NCBI RefSeq assembly: GCF_029625215.1
Contig: NZ_CP121197.1
Coordinates: 1,922,001 to 1,986,000 of the forward strand
DNA: 64,000 nucleotides
Direction of reading: 5' to 3'
From: Aurantibacillus circumpalustris
Lineage (GTDB): Bacteria; Bacteroidota; Bacteroidia; B-17B0; Aurantibacillaceae
A model generated the notes under the pieces. The model did not search any database and was not told the origin of the DNA. It saw only the letters and a list, made by a program, of their open reading frames with translations. Of this stretch, positions 51,919 to 62,483 are shown piece by piece. The first letter of the stretch is position 1; every line of letters begins with the position of its first letter. A program made the translations under genes and the position numbers.

Positions 51919-54900
51919 ATGATAAAAATTACAAAACTCACATTGTGTTTTTGTTTGGGAATGATTTTGTGCTTCAAAATGAAGTCGCAACTTTCGGGCA
52001 CTTATAATATTCCGACAAACTATCCAAGCTTGTCAGCTGCAATTTCTGATCTTAACGTACAGGGTGTAAGTGGACCTGTGTTTATAGAAATTACCTCAGG
52101 GTATACCGAGACGGCACCTGTTGGAGGTTATAGTCTTACTGCAACAGGTACAGCACTTAATCAAATCACATTTAGAAAAATCGGAGTAGGAGCTAATCCT
52201 TTGATAACGTCTTATGTTGGAGGAACGGGCACTCCAGCTACAGCAACACAGGATGGAGTTTGGCGACTAATTGGATCAGACTATATTACAATTGACGGAA
52301 TAGATATATCAGATCCAAATACCACAAATCCTTCTACAATGGAATACGGTTATGGATTATTTAGAGCAAGCACAACGGATGGTTGCCAAAATAATACGAT
52401 TAAGAATTGTGTGATTAATTTAAGAACTATCAATAATGTAAGTGGTTCTGGTTCCGCAGTTGATGGATCGCGAGGAATTAATTTGGTTAATTCACTTGCA
52501 AATTCACAAACAATCGTTTTAGCGCCGATTTCTTTTGCGGGAACAAACTCGAATAATAGATTTTATGCAAATACAATTAGAAATTGTAATGTAGGAATTG
52601 CCTTAATCGGATACGCTGCACCTAGTCCATTTACCCTTGCTGATAGCGGAAATGACATTGGGGGTTTAAGCAGTTTGCAAGGGAATAACATAATGAATTT
52701 TGGTGGAGCAGTTGCCGCAACTAATCCAGCGGCCGGAGTTAGAACATTAGCACAGTATAATCTTAATGTTTCTTATAATACTTTTAATAACAACGACGGA
52801 TCAGGTGTAAATCATACAAATGCATTAAGAGGAATTTATGTTAATGCGGCGACTAGTGCAAATGTTACAATCACAAATAACACACTTACTTTAAACGGTG
52901 GAAGTGGTAACTCACAAGTTTCGGTAATCGAAAATCTTTCTGGAGCTACTGCAGCAAATAACACTATTACAATAATCGGTAACACACTCTTAAATTGTGG
53001 AAATGCGCTAAACACTACGGGTTCTTTTTTTGGTATTTATAACAATGGAGCGTCTGCAAGTTATTTGGACTTAACGGGTAATACATTTAGTACCGTTGCC
53101 ACAAAAGCAACGACTGGGACAAATTATTTAATTTATAACACAGGTGCTATTGCGAACACTATTAAGATAGATAATAATCTTATTGCTAATTGTACGAATT
53201 CTGCTAGTACTACGGGATTTTATTATTCGATATACAACAATGTTATATCTGCTGCTGCGCTTTCAATGAGTTCTAATACATTTAGCAACAATGTTACAAA
53301 CGCTTCGACCGGATCTACTTATTTAATTTACAATGCTAGCGCAACGAGCAATAATATTACATTAAATAATAATACTATAACTAATTGTGCTAATTCAATT
53401 ACGTCGACAGGCGCTTTTTACGGGATATATAATAATGGAGCTTCAACAGCAAATTTGGGAATATCCGGAAACAGTTTTTTAAATCATCAGGTTAACTCGT
53501 TTAGTGGATCAACGTATTTGATATACAACACGGCTTCAATTAGTGGAGGAATCACGATGAATACAAATCTTGTTTCTAATTGCACGCATTCGGTGACATC
53601 AAGTGGTTCTCTTTTTGGAATATATAACAACGCTTCTTCGTCCACCACCTTAGAAATTAATGATAATATATTTTCTTCAAATACCGCAGCTGTTGTTAAC
53701 GGATCTGTGCATTTAGTTTTTAATCGTGGTTCAAGTACAAATACTTTTGTTAGTACGAGTATGAGTAACAACCTTATTTCCAATTGTAATTTTACCGCAA
53801 CATCGAATGGCCCATTTTTAGGAATTTATAATAATGGTGTTACTAGTGATAATTTGAGTTTATCGAACAATACGCTTACGTTAAACGCTTGGTCTTCTAC
53901 AACAAGCTTAAAATATTTGATTTACAATACTGGTTCGGTAAATACAATTCTAAATTTAAATAACAATGTGATTTCAAGTTGGACAAACACAAATAACACA
54001 ACGGGATCCTTTAATGGAATATATAACACCGGCTCGGTGACTTCTGCGTTAAATATGTGTAATAATACTTTTTCGGCTATTAGCAATGACGCCACTTCTG
54101 GATCAACTTACTTAATGTATAATACAGGTGCTTTAGCAGGGGGAGTTATTACGATGACAAGTAATATTTTTGCAAGTATCTTAAATTCCGCAAACACGTC
54201 CGGGTTTTTTTATGGAATCTATAACAGTGGCACTACTTTTTCTGATTTAAAAATTACAAATAACACGTTCACAAACAATGTTGTTAATTCAGCTACAGGT
54301 GTTACAAATCTTATATATAATACGGGAGCAATTAGTACAAGTATTAACAGTATTAATCTTAGTAATAATTTAATTTCTAACTGTACAACTTCAGTAAGTT
54401 CAAATGGAACTTTTTATGGCATATACAATAATTCAGCTTCCTGTTTAACGTTAACTATAAATAATAATTCATTTTTGAATAACGCGTCGTATGCTAATAA
54501 TGGACAAAGTTATTTCATGTATAACCGCGGATCGGCAGCAAATACTTTTGTAGCCATACATATGAGTAATAATATTATTTCCAACTGTATTAACTCATCG
54601 GCAACTGGTACCTTTTACAGTATTTGGAATAACGGTGTAACTTCTAACATAACAAGTATTCTTAGCAACACAATTACAAATAACGATTGGAATTCTACAA
54701 CAGGAACCCGTTATTTGATAAGTAATTGGGGAGTAGCTTTAAATTCAACTAATATTAGTAATAACCTTATTGCCAACTGTACTAATACAAGTGGAACTAC
54801 CGGGTTTTTATATGGGATTTATAATAACAATAACACTTCAGTTTCTTCAACCTCTTTAATAATAAGTAACAATACATTTACGAACAATGCTTCAGCAGCA

Positions 54901-57900
54901 ACAACTGGCGAAACGCATTTTATTAATAGTAGCGGCTTGTCAAATAATACGTTTACAAGTATTGAAATCTCCAATAATTTAATATCAGGTTGCACGAGCA
55001 CTGTTAGTGCAGGTGGAGCTTTTTATGGAATTTATAATAACACGGCGTCGGCAGATAATATAACTATTAGTCAAAATACTTTCACTAACTCGGTTTTGAC
55101 TTCATCGACCGGCTCAACTTTTTTGATCTACAATAGGGGGGCGGGAGCAAATGTTTTTACGTCGGCAACCTACAGTGCTAATGTAATAGCAAGCGTAACT
55201 TTAGCAAATAATTCCAGTGGAGCATTTTATGGTATTTTTAATAGCGGAGCGGCAGCAACAACGGCCTCATTATTGAGTATTAAGAACAATTCATTCACTA
55301 ATATGGTTTCGTTGTCAACGACGGGGGCTATCAACATAATCTACAATAATTGTCCGGTTTCAAACTCAATTTCGATCACGGATAATTATATTACCAATTT
55401 TACAAATACTCTAAGCACAAGTGGAACATTTTATGGAATCATAAATTCAGGAGCATCATCTGCTGGTGATATAACTATACAGGATAATAAGTTTTTAAAT
55501 TTAATTTCGACAGCGAGCAGTGGAGCGCGCTACCTGATTTATAACAATGGAGCAATTTCTAATTCTATTGTTATCGGGAATAATCTAATTTCAAATTGCA
55601 GTCATAGCATTAGTTTGAACGGTTCTTTATATGGAATGTACAACAACAGTTCTGTATCAGCTGTTCTCGCTTCGATAAATAACAATACACTTACAAATAA
55701 TTTTTCTCTTTCCAATAATGGAAATACATATTTGCTTGTAAATTCAGGGACTTTAACAAACACCTTGGCTACCGTTGGTATCTCAGGTAATGTTATTGAT
55801 AACTATACGTGTAATGCAACAAGTGGTAATTTTTATGGTATCTATAACGCCGGGTACACTTCCGTAGACTTGTCAATAGTTACAAATACGCTTAGTCATA
55901 TTACTCTAACAAGTACAAGTACTAGTCAACAAGGAATATATAACAGCGGGCGAATTACAAATGCCATTTTAATAAAGAATAATTTAGTAGATGGTTACAC
56001 AAATAGGAGCAATGCGGCAGGAAGTTTTTATGGCATTACAAACGTGGCGAGTTTCGCTAACTCTAATTTCCCTGATAATTTAGCAATTGAGGATAATCGC
56101 TTTTTAAATACAGACATAAATTCTACAAGCGGTAGTATTTATTTTGTAAATAATACAGGCGTAAACACCAATACAATTAATTCACTAAGTATTAAGAATA
56201 ATTTAGTTTCAAATTCTAATTATTCAATAAGTTTAAATGGAAGTTGGTTTGGTATTTATAATACAAGTATTGCGTCAGGAAGCCTGAGTTTAAGTAGTAA
56301 TACTCTAGCAAACGTGCAAGCAAATTCTGCAACAAGTAGTAGGTATATGGTATACAATGGTGGTTCAATTATAAACTCTGCTAACCTTTCAAATAACAGC
56401 GTAACTGGCTTTACTAACACTAATAATACTAGTGGAACTTATTATGGAATAAACAACGGCGGTAATTCGCAAGGTGATGTCACGATTGCGAATAATAAGC
56501 TTGTAAATATTCAACTTTCTTCAACTACTGGAGCAGCATACGGTTTATATAATACAGGCAATATTATAAACACACTTCAGATAAATACTAATTTAATTTC
56601 AAATTTAACGCACTCTTCAACTTCATCAGGTGTGTTTTCAGCAGTGTATAATAACAATGTACCAGTAGGAGCTCTTAATGTTTCTGCGAACACATTTACA
56701 AATATTTCGCTGTATTCCTTAAATGGTTCTTCTTATCTGATCTACAATAGGGCTGCGGCCTCAACAACTGTTGGTGTTGTTAATATAAATTCAAATAATA
56801 TTGGAGCTTTTGGTTTCGAAGCCAATAGCGGTTCATATGGTACCATATACAATAGTGGGATTTCATTTGGGAGCATGAGTGTGACTAGTAACACACTTAT
56901 GAATTGTATTTATACCACCACAACAGGATCTCGCTATTTTGTTTATAACACTGGAGCAGGATCTAACTTGAACGTTTCAAATAATTTGGTTTCAGGCCTA
57001 ACAAGTACTCTAAATACTACGGGCTCTTACTACGGCATTAACAATGGTGGAGGTGTTGATGGTCTGATTGCGAGTGGAAATACGTTTTTGAATCACACAC
57101 TCACCGCGACGAGTGGCTCAGTATTTATTATCTATAATACTTCGGCAACTAATAGTTTAATTACGTTCGGAAATAATGTTGTATCAAATTTCAGTTATGA
57201 TGCCACAGGCAGCGGAGGTTTTTTAGGTCTATATAATAGCGCCGCACCCACTCTTAGTTTAAGCATTAACAGCAATACTTTAACAACGCTTTCGCTAAAT
57301 ACTTTAAATGGCGCTACGCATTTTGTTTACAATCGCGGAGCCAATGGTAGTCTGATAAATGAAATATCATTTGCAAATAATAAAATCTCAAGCATTAATT
57401 ATACCGCGACATCAGGATCATTTTATGGGTTATTTAATAATAACAACTCTTTTGCCAATTTAAATATAAGTGGAAATTTTATAAGTAATTTTATTTGCAA
57501 CACAGTAACAAGTCCACGCTATCACATTTTTAATAATGGAAACGGCTCTGGCGATATTAATGTCAATTCAAATTTAGTTTCAAATTACACCTCCTCATTA
57601 AGTACTACTGGTGTTTTTTATGACTTGTTAAACACTGGTAATTCAGGGTCCAATCTTAGTGTGACGGGAAATACGTTTAGTGCCCAGTTACTGGCAACTA
57701 CAACAGGCTCAACATTTGGGATCTACAACTCTGGTTTAATAACGGGTTCGGTTAATATTAATAACAATCTTCTATCTCAATTAAATCATTCATGCACAAC
57801 AGGTGTTTTATTCTCGCTTTATAATAATGGCACAACATGTTCTAATTTAAGTATGAGTGGAAACACTTTATCAACCATTAGTACAAACAATTCTTCGGGA

Positions 57901-60900
57901 TCAAAATTCCAGGTGTATAACACAAGTTCGGCAAGTAACTCTATTCGATTAAACAATAATTCCATTACCAATTATTCAGCTTCATTAAATACTAGTGGAG
58001 ATTTTGCTGGGATCTTTAATCAGGGTAATTCCCAAGGAAGTTTTGATGCAAGTGGTAATTTCTTAACTAATTTTATTTTCCCTGCATCAACGGGTACTTG
58101 TTATGGAATTTTCAATGGAGGTACTGTCGCAACAATAGCCGCTATTAACAATAATCAAGCTTCAGGTGTTTCCTATGTTTCAACAGATGTAGGCACTTTT
58201 TACGGCGTATGTAATCTTGCCTCCACATCTTCTTCACTGAGCGTGAGTGGGAATACAATAAATAACACAGCAGTTAGTGTTCCTTCGGTAGCTTTAAATA
58301 TAATTTATAATTCAGGGACTTCTACCACGCTAATTAATTCAATTAGCATGAATAATAATTCAATTACAAATTTCACCAATACTATTGGAGCAGTTGATTT
58401 TTATGGGATTCATAATACATGCCCTGCATCAGGTTTGTTAAGCTTGGATGGAAATGTATTCGGTAATAATGTGTCAGGGGCGTCAACTGCTAATACTCAT
58501 TTGATTTATAATTCGGCTGCTGTAACAAATTCTATTTCAATGTCAAATAATAGTCTGAGCGCAGGATTTAATAATAGTGTGTCGGGCTATTCAGGGAATT
58601 TATACAGCATTCATAACATTGGTGGCGCAGCATCTACAACTTTAAGTATGAATGGAAACAATTTCTCCTCTTACTTTTTTAGCGGAATGGTAGGAGCCGG
58701 AAATATTTATTTTATTCATAACACAAACAATAATGCGCGTTACGATATAAATAATAACACTTGGTCTAATCTTTTGTTAAATCATAATGGGAATGAATAT
58801 TTAATTTATAATCCGTCTAACACTTCAGCGGAACTTAATGTAAACAGTAATTCGGTTTCCGGATACACGCGTTCAGCTACCGCCGCATCTTTCTATGGTT
58901 ACTATTCAAACGGAAGTTCTCCTGCGGCCTGTTCGCAATTGATTTCTGGAAATAATTTTTCGAACATAGTAGCCGCTACACTTGGAACGGGTTCGTTTTA
59001 TGGAATATTTAATATTGATGGCACTGGAACCTTATTCCCTAAAAAAACAATAAGCAATAATTCTATTTCGAATGTTAACTACCAAGGTCTTGGATTCTTT
59101 TACGGCTATTACCTTGACTTAATGGGGGATAATTCTATAGTAGGTTCTTCAGTTAACACTAACACCTTATCAAGCGTATCTTGGGGCGGACCTCTATACG
59201 GTATTTATGTTGGACCGAGTGTGTCTTCGGGAATTGCTGCAAGTGTTTATGGAAATACAATTCGTAATCTTAATACTTCTGGAACCACCGCAGATGTCAG
59301 TGGAGCCTACTTATCAGCAGCAGGTTATGGTTTAAATTTTTATAAGAATAAAATAAGTGATATAACATCCGGTGGAATACTAGGAACAGCAAATGGTGTT
59401 AGAGTGCCGACCACCACCACCATATCAATAAACAACAATCTAATAGGTAATATCAATACACCAGTTTCATCTGCTGCAAATTCTGTGAATGGAATTAACA
59501 TACTTGGTGGAACACGTGCAAATGTTTTTTATAACACAGTTAATCTGAACACGAGCAGTACAGGAACTGTCTTTAGTTCAAGTGCATTATATGTTTCTTC
59601 GGGTGTTCAAATCGATGTGCGAAATAATATTTTTATCAATACTTCTACTCCGAGCGGAATAGGAAATAGCGTGGCCTTTAGAAGAAGCTTTAGTTCTCTT
59701 GTTAATTATTTAAACTCTTCAAATAATAATATTTTTTACACAGGTATTCCAGCACCTAATCGTTTAATATACGCAGATGCATCAACGGTTAATCAAACAT
59801 TGCCTGCGTTTCAGGTTTTAGTAGCACCTCGTGAAAGTGCTTCCGTTTTTGAGAACACTTCTTTTTTGAGTACTATTGGCACAAGTACAAATTTCCTTCA
59901 CATAGATCCAGCGATTCCTTCCTTGTCTGAAAGTGGAGCCGTAAATGTCTTAACTATTTTCGACGATGTTGATAGCGATGTTCGACAAGGAAATGTTGGG
60001 TATTCGGGTACGGGAACAGCGCCAGATATTGGTGCTGATGAATACAATCAATCACTCTTGTCTTGCACGAGTGCAAATGCAGGAAGCGTTATTGTCGCTT
60101 CTTCTACTATTCAATGTGAGGGCGAAACATTTTACTTACTTTCAACAGGATTTACCGCGGCAGGTGATATTGTTCATCAGTGGAAAGTGTCGACAAACTC
60201 TGGTGGACCATATTCAAACGTTGCTGGTGGAATCGGTGCGAATACTACCGCATATACAACAAGTACCTTAAGCGCTGGCAATTATTATTTTGTTTTAGTA
60301 ACCACTTGTACTCTTGGTTCTATATCGGGGACTTCGAATGAGGTAACCGTTACAGTTAATGCAACACCTTCTGCTTCTGCATCGGTATTGAGCCAAACTA
60401 TTTGTTCAGGAGAGGATTTAGTTTTATCAAGTAATAGTAATATTGGAACTTCCTACTTATGGCAAGGACCAAATAATTTTACCTCTACTTTGCAGAATCC
60501 AACAATTACGCTTGGAGGCACCAATGCTAGCGGACTGTACACTCTTATAGTTGCAGATGTAAATTGCACATCGCTTCCTGTTTTTGTTTCTACCACAGTT
60601 TATCCAACACCTCCTGCGTTTTCGATCAGCTTAGCATCTTCAACAATTTGTATTGGTAATTCTCAAACACTTACTGCTTCTTTGCCAATAACAAATCCAA
60701 CACTCACATTTGGCAGTCAAAGTAATGTGAATCAGACTTCAGGATATCCAGCTCCATACTCACTGTATTATGGAGGTCAAAAAATGCAAATGCTAATTTT
60801 AGCTGGGGAGCTTGCAGCCGCTGGATTTACGACCGGTACACCAATTCAAAGTATTCAATTTCCAGTTAGTTCACTTGGTTCAAATTGGGGTGCATCTATA

Positions 60901-62340
60901 AATGATTGTAAGAACTTTATGGTTGGAATGAAATCTACTACAGTAAGCGCACTCTCGGTTTTCGAAGCGGGCGTATCAAATGTTGTATCGCCATCTAATT
61001 TTACACCAAGTATTGGATATGCAAATACGCATAGTTTTTCGGCGCCATTTGTTTGGGATGGAATCAGTAATTTAATTGTAGAAACCGTTTTTTCAAATAG
61101 CCTTATTGGCACTTCAGCCAATGCGGTTATTCAATACAATTCTCCAACTGGTTTTTTAAGTACTTTAGTTTATCGAGCAGATAACCAAAGTGTTTCTACC
61201 ATCGCTGCTGCAACTACCAGTAATGTGAATTTCGGCTTTGTGCGACCTGATTTTAAATTAAATGGAACTCAAATAGGAACGTATTCTTGGTCACCCTCAA
61301 ACAGCCTGTCTGCTGGCTCAGGAGTATCAGTTATTGCTTCGCCCACCACAACAAGTATTTATTCGGTTACCTTATCTGATGGTCAGTGTGCCTCTTCAAG
61401 CACAACTTCTGTTGAGGTGATATTAAATCCTACAATAACTATTTCAACCACGAGCTCACTTGTATGTCTTGGCAACACTGCCACATTAACTGCAAATGGC
61501 GCAACCACTTATACATGGAGTACAATTTCGACTAATACTAGTATTGTTATTTCTCCTTTTGTCTCTACTACTTATGCTGTTTATGGAAGCAACGTGGCTT
61601 GCCCAACTTCCTCCACCAGCATATTCATAACACATGGACCTGCTCTCGCCATCACAACCCTGGCATCACCGGCAGTTTTATGTCAATCGGGAAGTTCTAC
61701 ACTTTCTGCTTCTGGTGCAAGTTCCTATACATGGACGGGTGGAGTTAACGCTGCCAGTGTTGTTGTTTCGCCAACAAGTACAACCATTTACACTGTTGCC
61801 GCTACAACTGGACCGGGTTGCTGGACAACAAAGTTGGTGAATGTTAAAGTAAATCCACTGCCAACGATTTCAATTACACCAAGTGCTGCAACAATTTGTG
61901 TTGGTGAATCAACAACATTCGAAGCTTCGGGAGTGTTTAGTTTTACCTGGACTCCGGGAAGTTCAAATTCTCCTATAATAGTGGTAAGTCCTACATCGCA
62001 AGAAGTGTTTACGGTTACTGGTTCTGATCTGAACAATTGCTTAAATACGTCAACAGCTTCTGTGTTGGTAAATGAGTGCGTTGGATTAACAAATGTTTTA
62101 AACTCTGATAAAGGTTTACGTTTGTTTCCAAATCCTTCTTCAGGAATCGTTAATCTATCAATGGAACTAGACGGTGAAAAGGATATCCATGTTTTAAATT
62201 CAATTGGAGCTTTGATCTATCAAACAAAAACTACTGGTGAATTAAAAATGATTGATTTATCATCAGTAACAAAAGGTATTTATTTTATTTACATAAAAAT
62301 TCAAGAGAGTACAAGTGTGTATAAATTAATCATCGATTAA
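51919..62340 (+). CDS. Giant repeat protein: parallel beta-helix array, Ig-like modules, type-A T9SS signal
   Basis: 3,473 residues. Signal peptide (LTLCFCLGMILCF, cleavage near KSQ). A capping N-domain (about 25-350) has SLSAAISDLNVQGVSGPVFI and DGVWRLIGSDYITIDGIDIS, typical of right-handed parallel beta-helix proteins. From about nt 52960 to 59200 come some 29 units of about 66 residues: FYGIYNNGAS..L.IS.NTFTNN, then GSTYLIYNTGA...I.I.NNLISNCT. Asn, Ser and Thr dominate; charged residues are almost absent. Then PbH1-like coils, a domain nested between Ig-like modules (about 60700-61265; YSLYYGGQKMQMLILAGEL), more Ig-like modules and a type-A sorting domain (LRLFPNPSSGIVNLSM, KGIYFIYIKI). 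It is a likely surface rod or adhesin. A close paralogue follows. Confidence 0.92.
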   Translation: MIKITKLTLCFCLGMILCFKMKSQLSGTYNIPTNYPSLSAAISDLNVQGVSGPVFIEITSGYTETAPVGGYSLTATGTALNQITFRKIGVGANPLITSYVGGTGTPATATQDGVWRLIGSDYITIDGIDISDPNTTNPSTMEYGYGLFRASTTDGCQNNTIKNCVINLRTINNVSGSGSAVDGSRGINLVNSLANSQTIVLAPISFAGTNSNNRFYANTIRNCNVGIALIGYAAPSPFTLADSGNDIGGLSSLQGNNIMNFGGAVAATNPAAGVRTLAQYNLNVSYNTFNNNDGSGVNHTNALRGIYVNAATSANVTITNNTLTLNGGSGNSQVSVIENLSGATAANNTITIIGNTLLNCGNALNTTGSFFGIYNNGASASYLDLTGNTFSTVATKATTGTNYLIYNTGAIANTIKIDNNLIANCTNSASTTGFYYSIYNNVISAAALSMSSNTFSNNVTNASTGSTYLIYNASATSNNITLNNNTITNCANSITSTGAFYGIYNNGASTANLGISGNSFLNHQVNSFSGSTYLIYNTASISGGITMNTNLVSNCTHSVTSSGSLFGIYNNASSSTTLEINDNIFSSNTAAVVNGSVHLVFNRGSSTNTFVSTSMSNNLISNCNFTATSNGPFLGIYNNGVTSDNLSLSNNTLTLNAWSSTTSLKYLIYNTGSVNTILNLNNNVISSWTNTNNTTGSFNGIYNTGSVTSALNMCNNTFSAISNDATSGSTYLMYNTGALAGGVITMTSNIFASILNSANTSGFFYGIYNSGTTFSDLKITNNTFTNNVVNSATGVTNLIYNTGAISTSINSINLSNNLISNCTTSVSSNGTFYGIYNNSASCLTLTINNNSFLNNASYANNGQSYFMYNRGSAANTFVAIHMSNNIISNCINSSATGTFYSIWNNGVTSNITSILSNTITNNDWNSTTGTRYLISNWGVALNSTNISNNLIANCTNTSGTTGFLYGIYNNNNTSVSSTSLIISNNTFTNNASAATTGETHFINSSGLSNNTFTSIEISNNLISGCTSTVSAGGAFYGIYNNTASADNITISQNTFTNSVLTSSTGSTFLIYNRGAGANVFTSATYSANVIASVTLANNSSGAFYGIFNSGAAATTASLLSIKNNSFTNMVSLSTTGAINIIYNNCPVSNSISITDNYITNFTNTLSTSGTFYGIINSGASSAGDITIQDNKFLNLISTASSGARYLIYNNGAISNSIVIGNNLISNCSHSISLNGSLYGMYNNSSVSAVLASINNNTLTNNFSLSNNGNTYLLVNSGTLTNTLATVGISGNVIDNYTCNATSGNFYGIYNAGYTSVDLSIVTNTLSHITLTSTSTSQQGIYNSGRITNAILIKNNLVDGYTNRSNAAGSFYGITNVASFANSNFPDNLAIEDNRFLNTDINSTSGSIYFVNNTGVNTNTINSLSIKNNLVSNSNYSISLNGSWFGIYNTSIASGSLSLSSNTLANVQANSATSSRYMVYNGGSIINSANLSNNSVTGFTNTNNTSGTYYGINNGGNSQGDVTIANNKLVNIQLSSTTGAAYGLYNTGNIINTLQINTNLISNLTHSSTSSGVFSAVYNNNVPVGALNVSANTFTNISLYSLNGSSYLIYNRAAASTTVGVVNINSNNIGAFGFEANSGSYGTIYNSGISFGSMSVTSNTLMNCIYTTTTGSRYFVYNTGAGSNLNVSNNLVSGLTSTLNTTGSYYGINNGGGVDGLIASGNTFLNHTLTATSGSVFIIYNTSATNSLITFGNNVVSNFSYDATGSGGFLGLYNSAAPTLSLSINSNTLTTLSLNTLNGATHFVYNRGANGSLINEISFANNKISSINYTATSGSFYGLFNNNNSFANLNISGNFISNFICNTVTSPRYHIFNNGNGSGDINVNSNLVSNYTSSLSTTGVFYDLLNTGNSGSNLSVTGNTFSAQLLATTTGSTFGIYNSGLITGSVNINNNLLSQLNHSCTTGVLFSLYNNGTTCSNLSMSGNTLSTISTNNSSGSKFQVYNTSSASNSIRLNNNSITNYSASLNTSGDFAGIFNQGNSQGSFDASGNFLTNFIFPASTGTCYGIFNGGTVATIAAINNNQASGVSYVSTDVGTFYGVCNLASTSSSLSVSGNTINNTAVSVPSVALNIIYNSGTSTTLINSISMNNNSITNFTNTIGAVDFYGIHNTCPASGLLSLDGNVFGNNVSGASTANTHLIYNSAAVTNSISMSNNSLSAGFNNSVSGYSGNLYSIHNIGGAASTTLSMNGNNFSSYFFSGMVGAGNIYFIHNTNNNARYDINNNTWSNLLLNHNGNEYLIYNPSNTSAELNVNSNSVSGYTRSATAASFYGYYSNGSSPAACSQLISGNNFSNIVAATLGTGSFYGIFNIDGTGTLFPKKTISNNSISNVNYQGLGFFYGYYLDLMGDNSIVGSSVNTNTLSSVSWGGPLYGIYVGPSVSSGIAASVYGNTIRNLNTSGTTADVSGAYLSAAGYGLNFYKNKISDITSGGILGTANGVRVPTTTTISINNNLIGNINTPVSSAANSVNGINILGGTRANVFYNTVNLNTSSTGTVFSSSALYVSSGVQIDVRNNIFINTSTPSGIGNSVAFRRSFSSLVNYLNSSNNNIFYTGIPAPNRLIYADASTVNQTLPAFQVLVAPRESASVFENTSFLSTIGTSTNFLHIDPAIPSLSESGAVNVLTIFDDVDSDVRQGNVGYSGTGTAPDIGADEYNQSLLSCTSANAGSVIVASSTIQCEGETFYLLSTGFTAAGDIVHQWKVSTNSGGPYSNVAGGIGANTTAYTTSTLSAGNYYFVLVTTCTLGSISGTSNEVTVTVNATPSASASVLSQTICSGEDLVLSSNSNIGTSYLWQGPNNFTSTLQNPTITLGGTNASGLYTLIVADVNCTSLPVFVSTTVYPTPPAFSISLASSTICIGNSQTLTASLPITNPTLTFGSQSNVNQTSGYPAPYSLYYGGQKMQMLILAGELAAAGFTTGTPIQSIQFPVSSLGSNWGASINDCKNFMVGMKSTTVSALSVFEAGVSNVVSPSNFTPSIGYANTHSFSAPFVWDGISNLIVETVFSNSLIGTSANAVIQYNSPTGFLSTLVYRADNQSVSTIAAATTSNVNFGFVRPDFKLNGTQIGTYSWSPSNSLSAGSGVSVIASPTTTSIYSVTLSDGQCASSSTTSVEVILNPTITISTTSSLVCLGNTATLTANGATTYTWSTISTNTSIVISPFVSTTYAVYGSNVACPTSSTSIFITHGPALAITTLASPAVLCQSGSSTLSASGASSYTWTGGVNAASVVVSPTSTTIYTVAATTGPGCWTTKLVNVKVNPLPTISITPSAATICVGESTTFEASGVFSFTWTPGSSNSPIIVVSPTSQEVFTVTGSDLNNCLNTSTASVLVNECVGLTNVLNSDKGLRLFPNPSSGIVNLSMELDGEKDIHVLNSIGALIYQTKTTGELKMIDLSSVTKGIYFIYIKIQESTSVYKLIID
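52960..59200 (+). repeat. Coding tandem array of about 29 units of ~200 bp
   Basis: Each unit of about 66 codons has two similar halves, one with FYGIYNNG-type and one with YLIYNTG-type cores. Variant units containing NRG or N-TG followed by NTF/NTI begin near 53720, 54519, 55129, 55738, 56144, 56742, 57325 and 58302, mostly 590-610 bp apart, so a three-unit higher-order period is visible. Units differ widely at DNA level, and I see no long identical runs. Confidence 0.88.
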
Positions 62341-62453
62341 GGAGTGTTTTATCACAGTTTTTGCCAAAAATTTCATTTGTAGAAATTCACACCCTGTTTA
62401 TCTATAGTTTATACACAACTGTCTAAAGCTTAAAAATCTGGTAAAAGGAAAAT

Positions 62454-62461
62454 TAAATTTG
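62454..62461 (+). promoter_or_regulatory. Candidate -7 box of the second giant repeat gene
   Basis: TAAATTTG, 8/8 to TAnnTTTG, 22 bp before the ATG at 62484. The -33 region lacks TTTG. The 143-bp spacer after the first giant gene has no strong terminator, so read-through is also possible. Confidence 0.45.
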
Positions 62462-62483
62462 TTTGGCTATCAATGCTTAACAA

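Noticed and set aside
53487-53783. Antisense frames within the repeat array (also 54819-55001).
   Set aside because: They are by-products of the codon pattern of the repeats and encode no signal peptide or recognised domain.
52960-59200. Regular ~200-bp repeats considered as a CRISPR array or non-coding satellite.
   Set aside because: They lie in one open frame, repeat at protein level with strong DNA divergence, and have no conserved short repeat with unique spacers.
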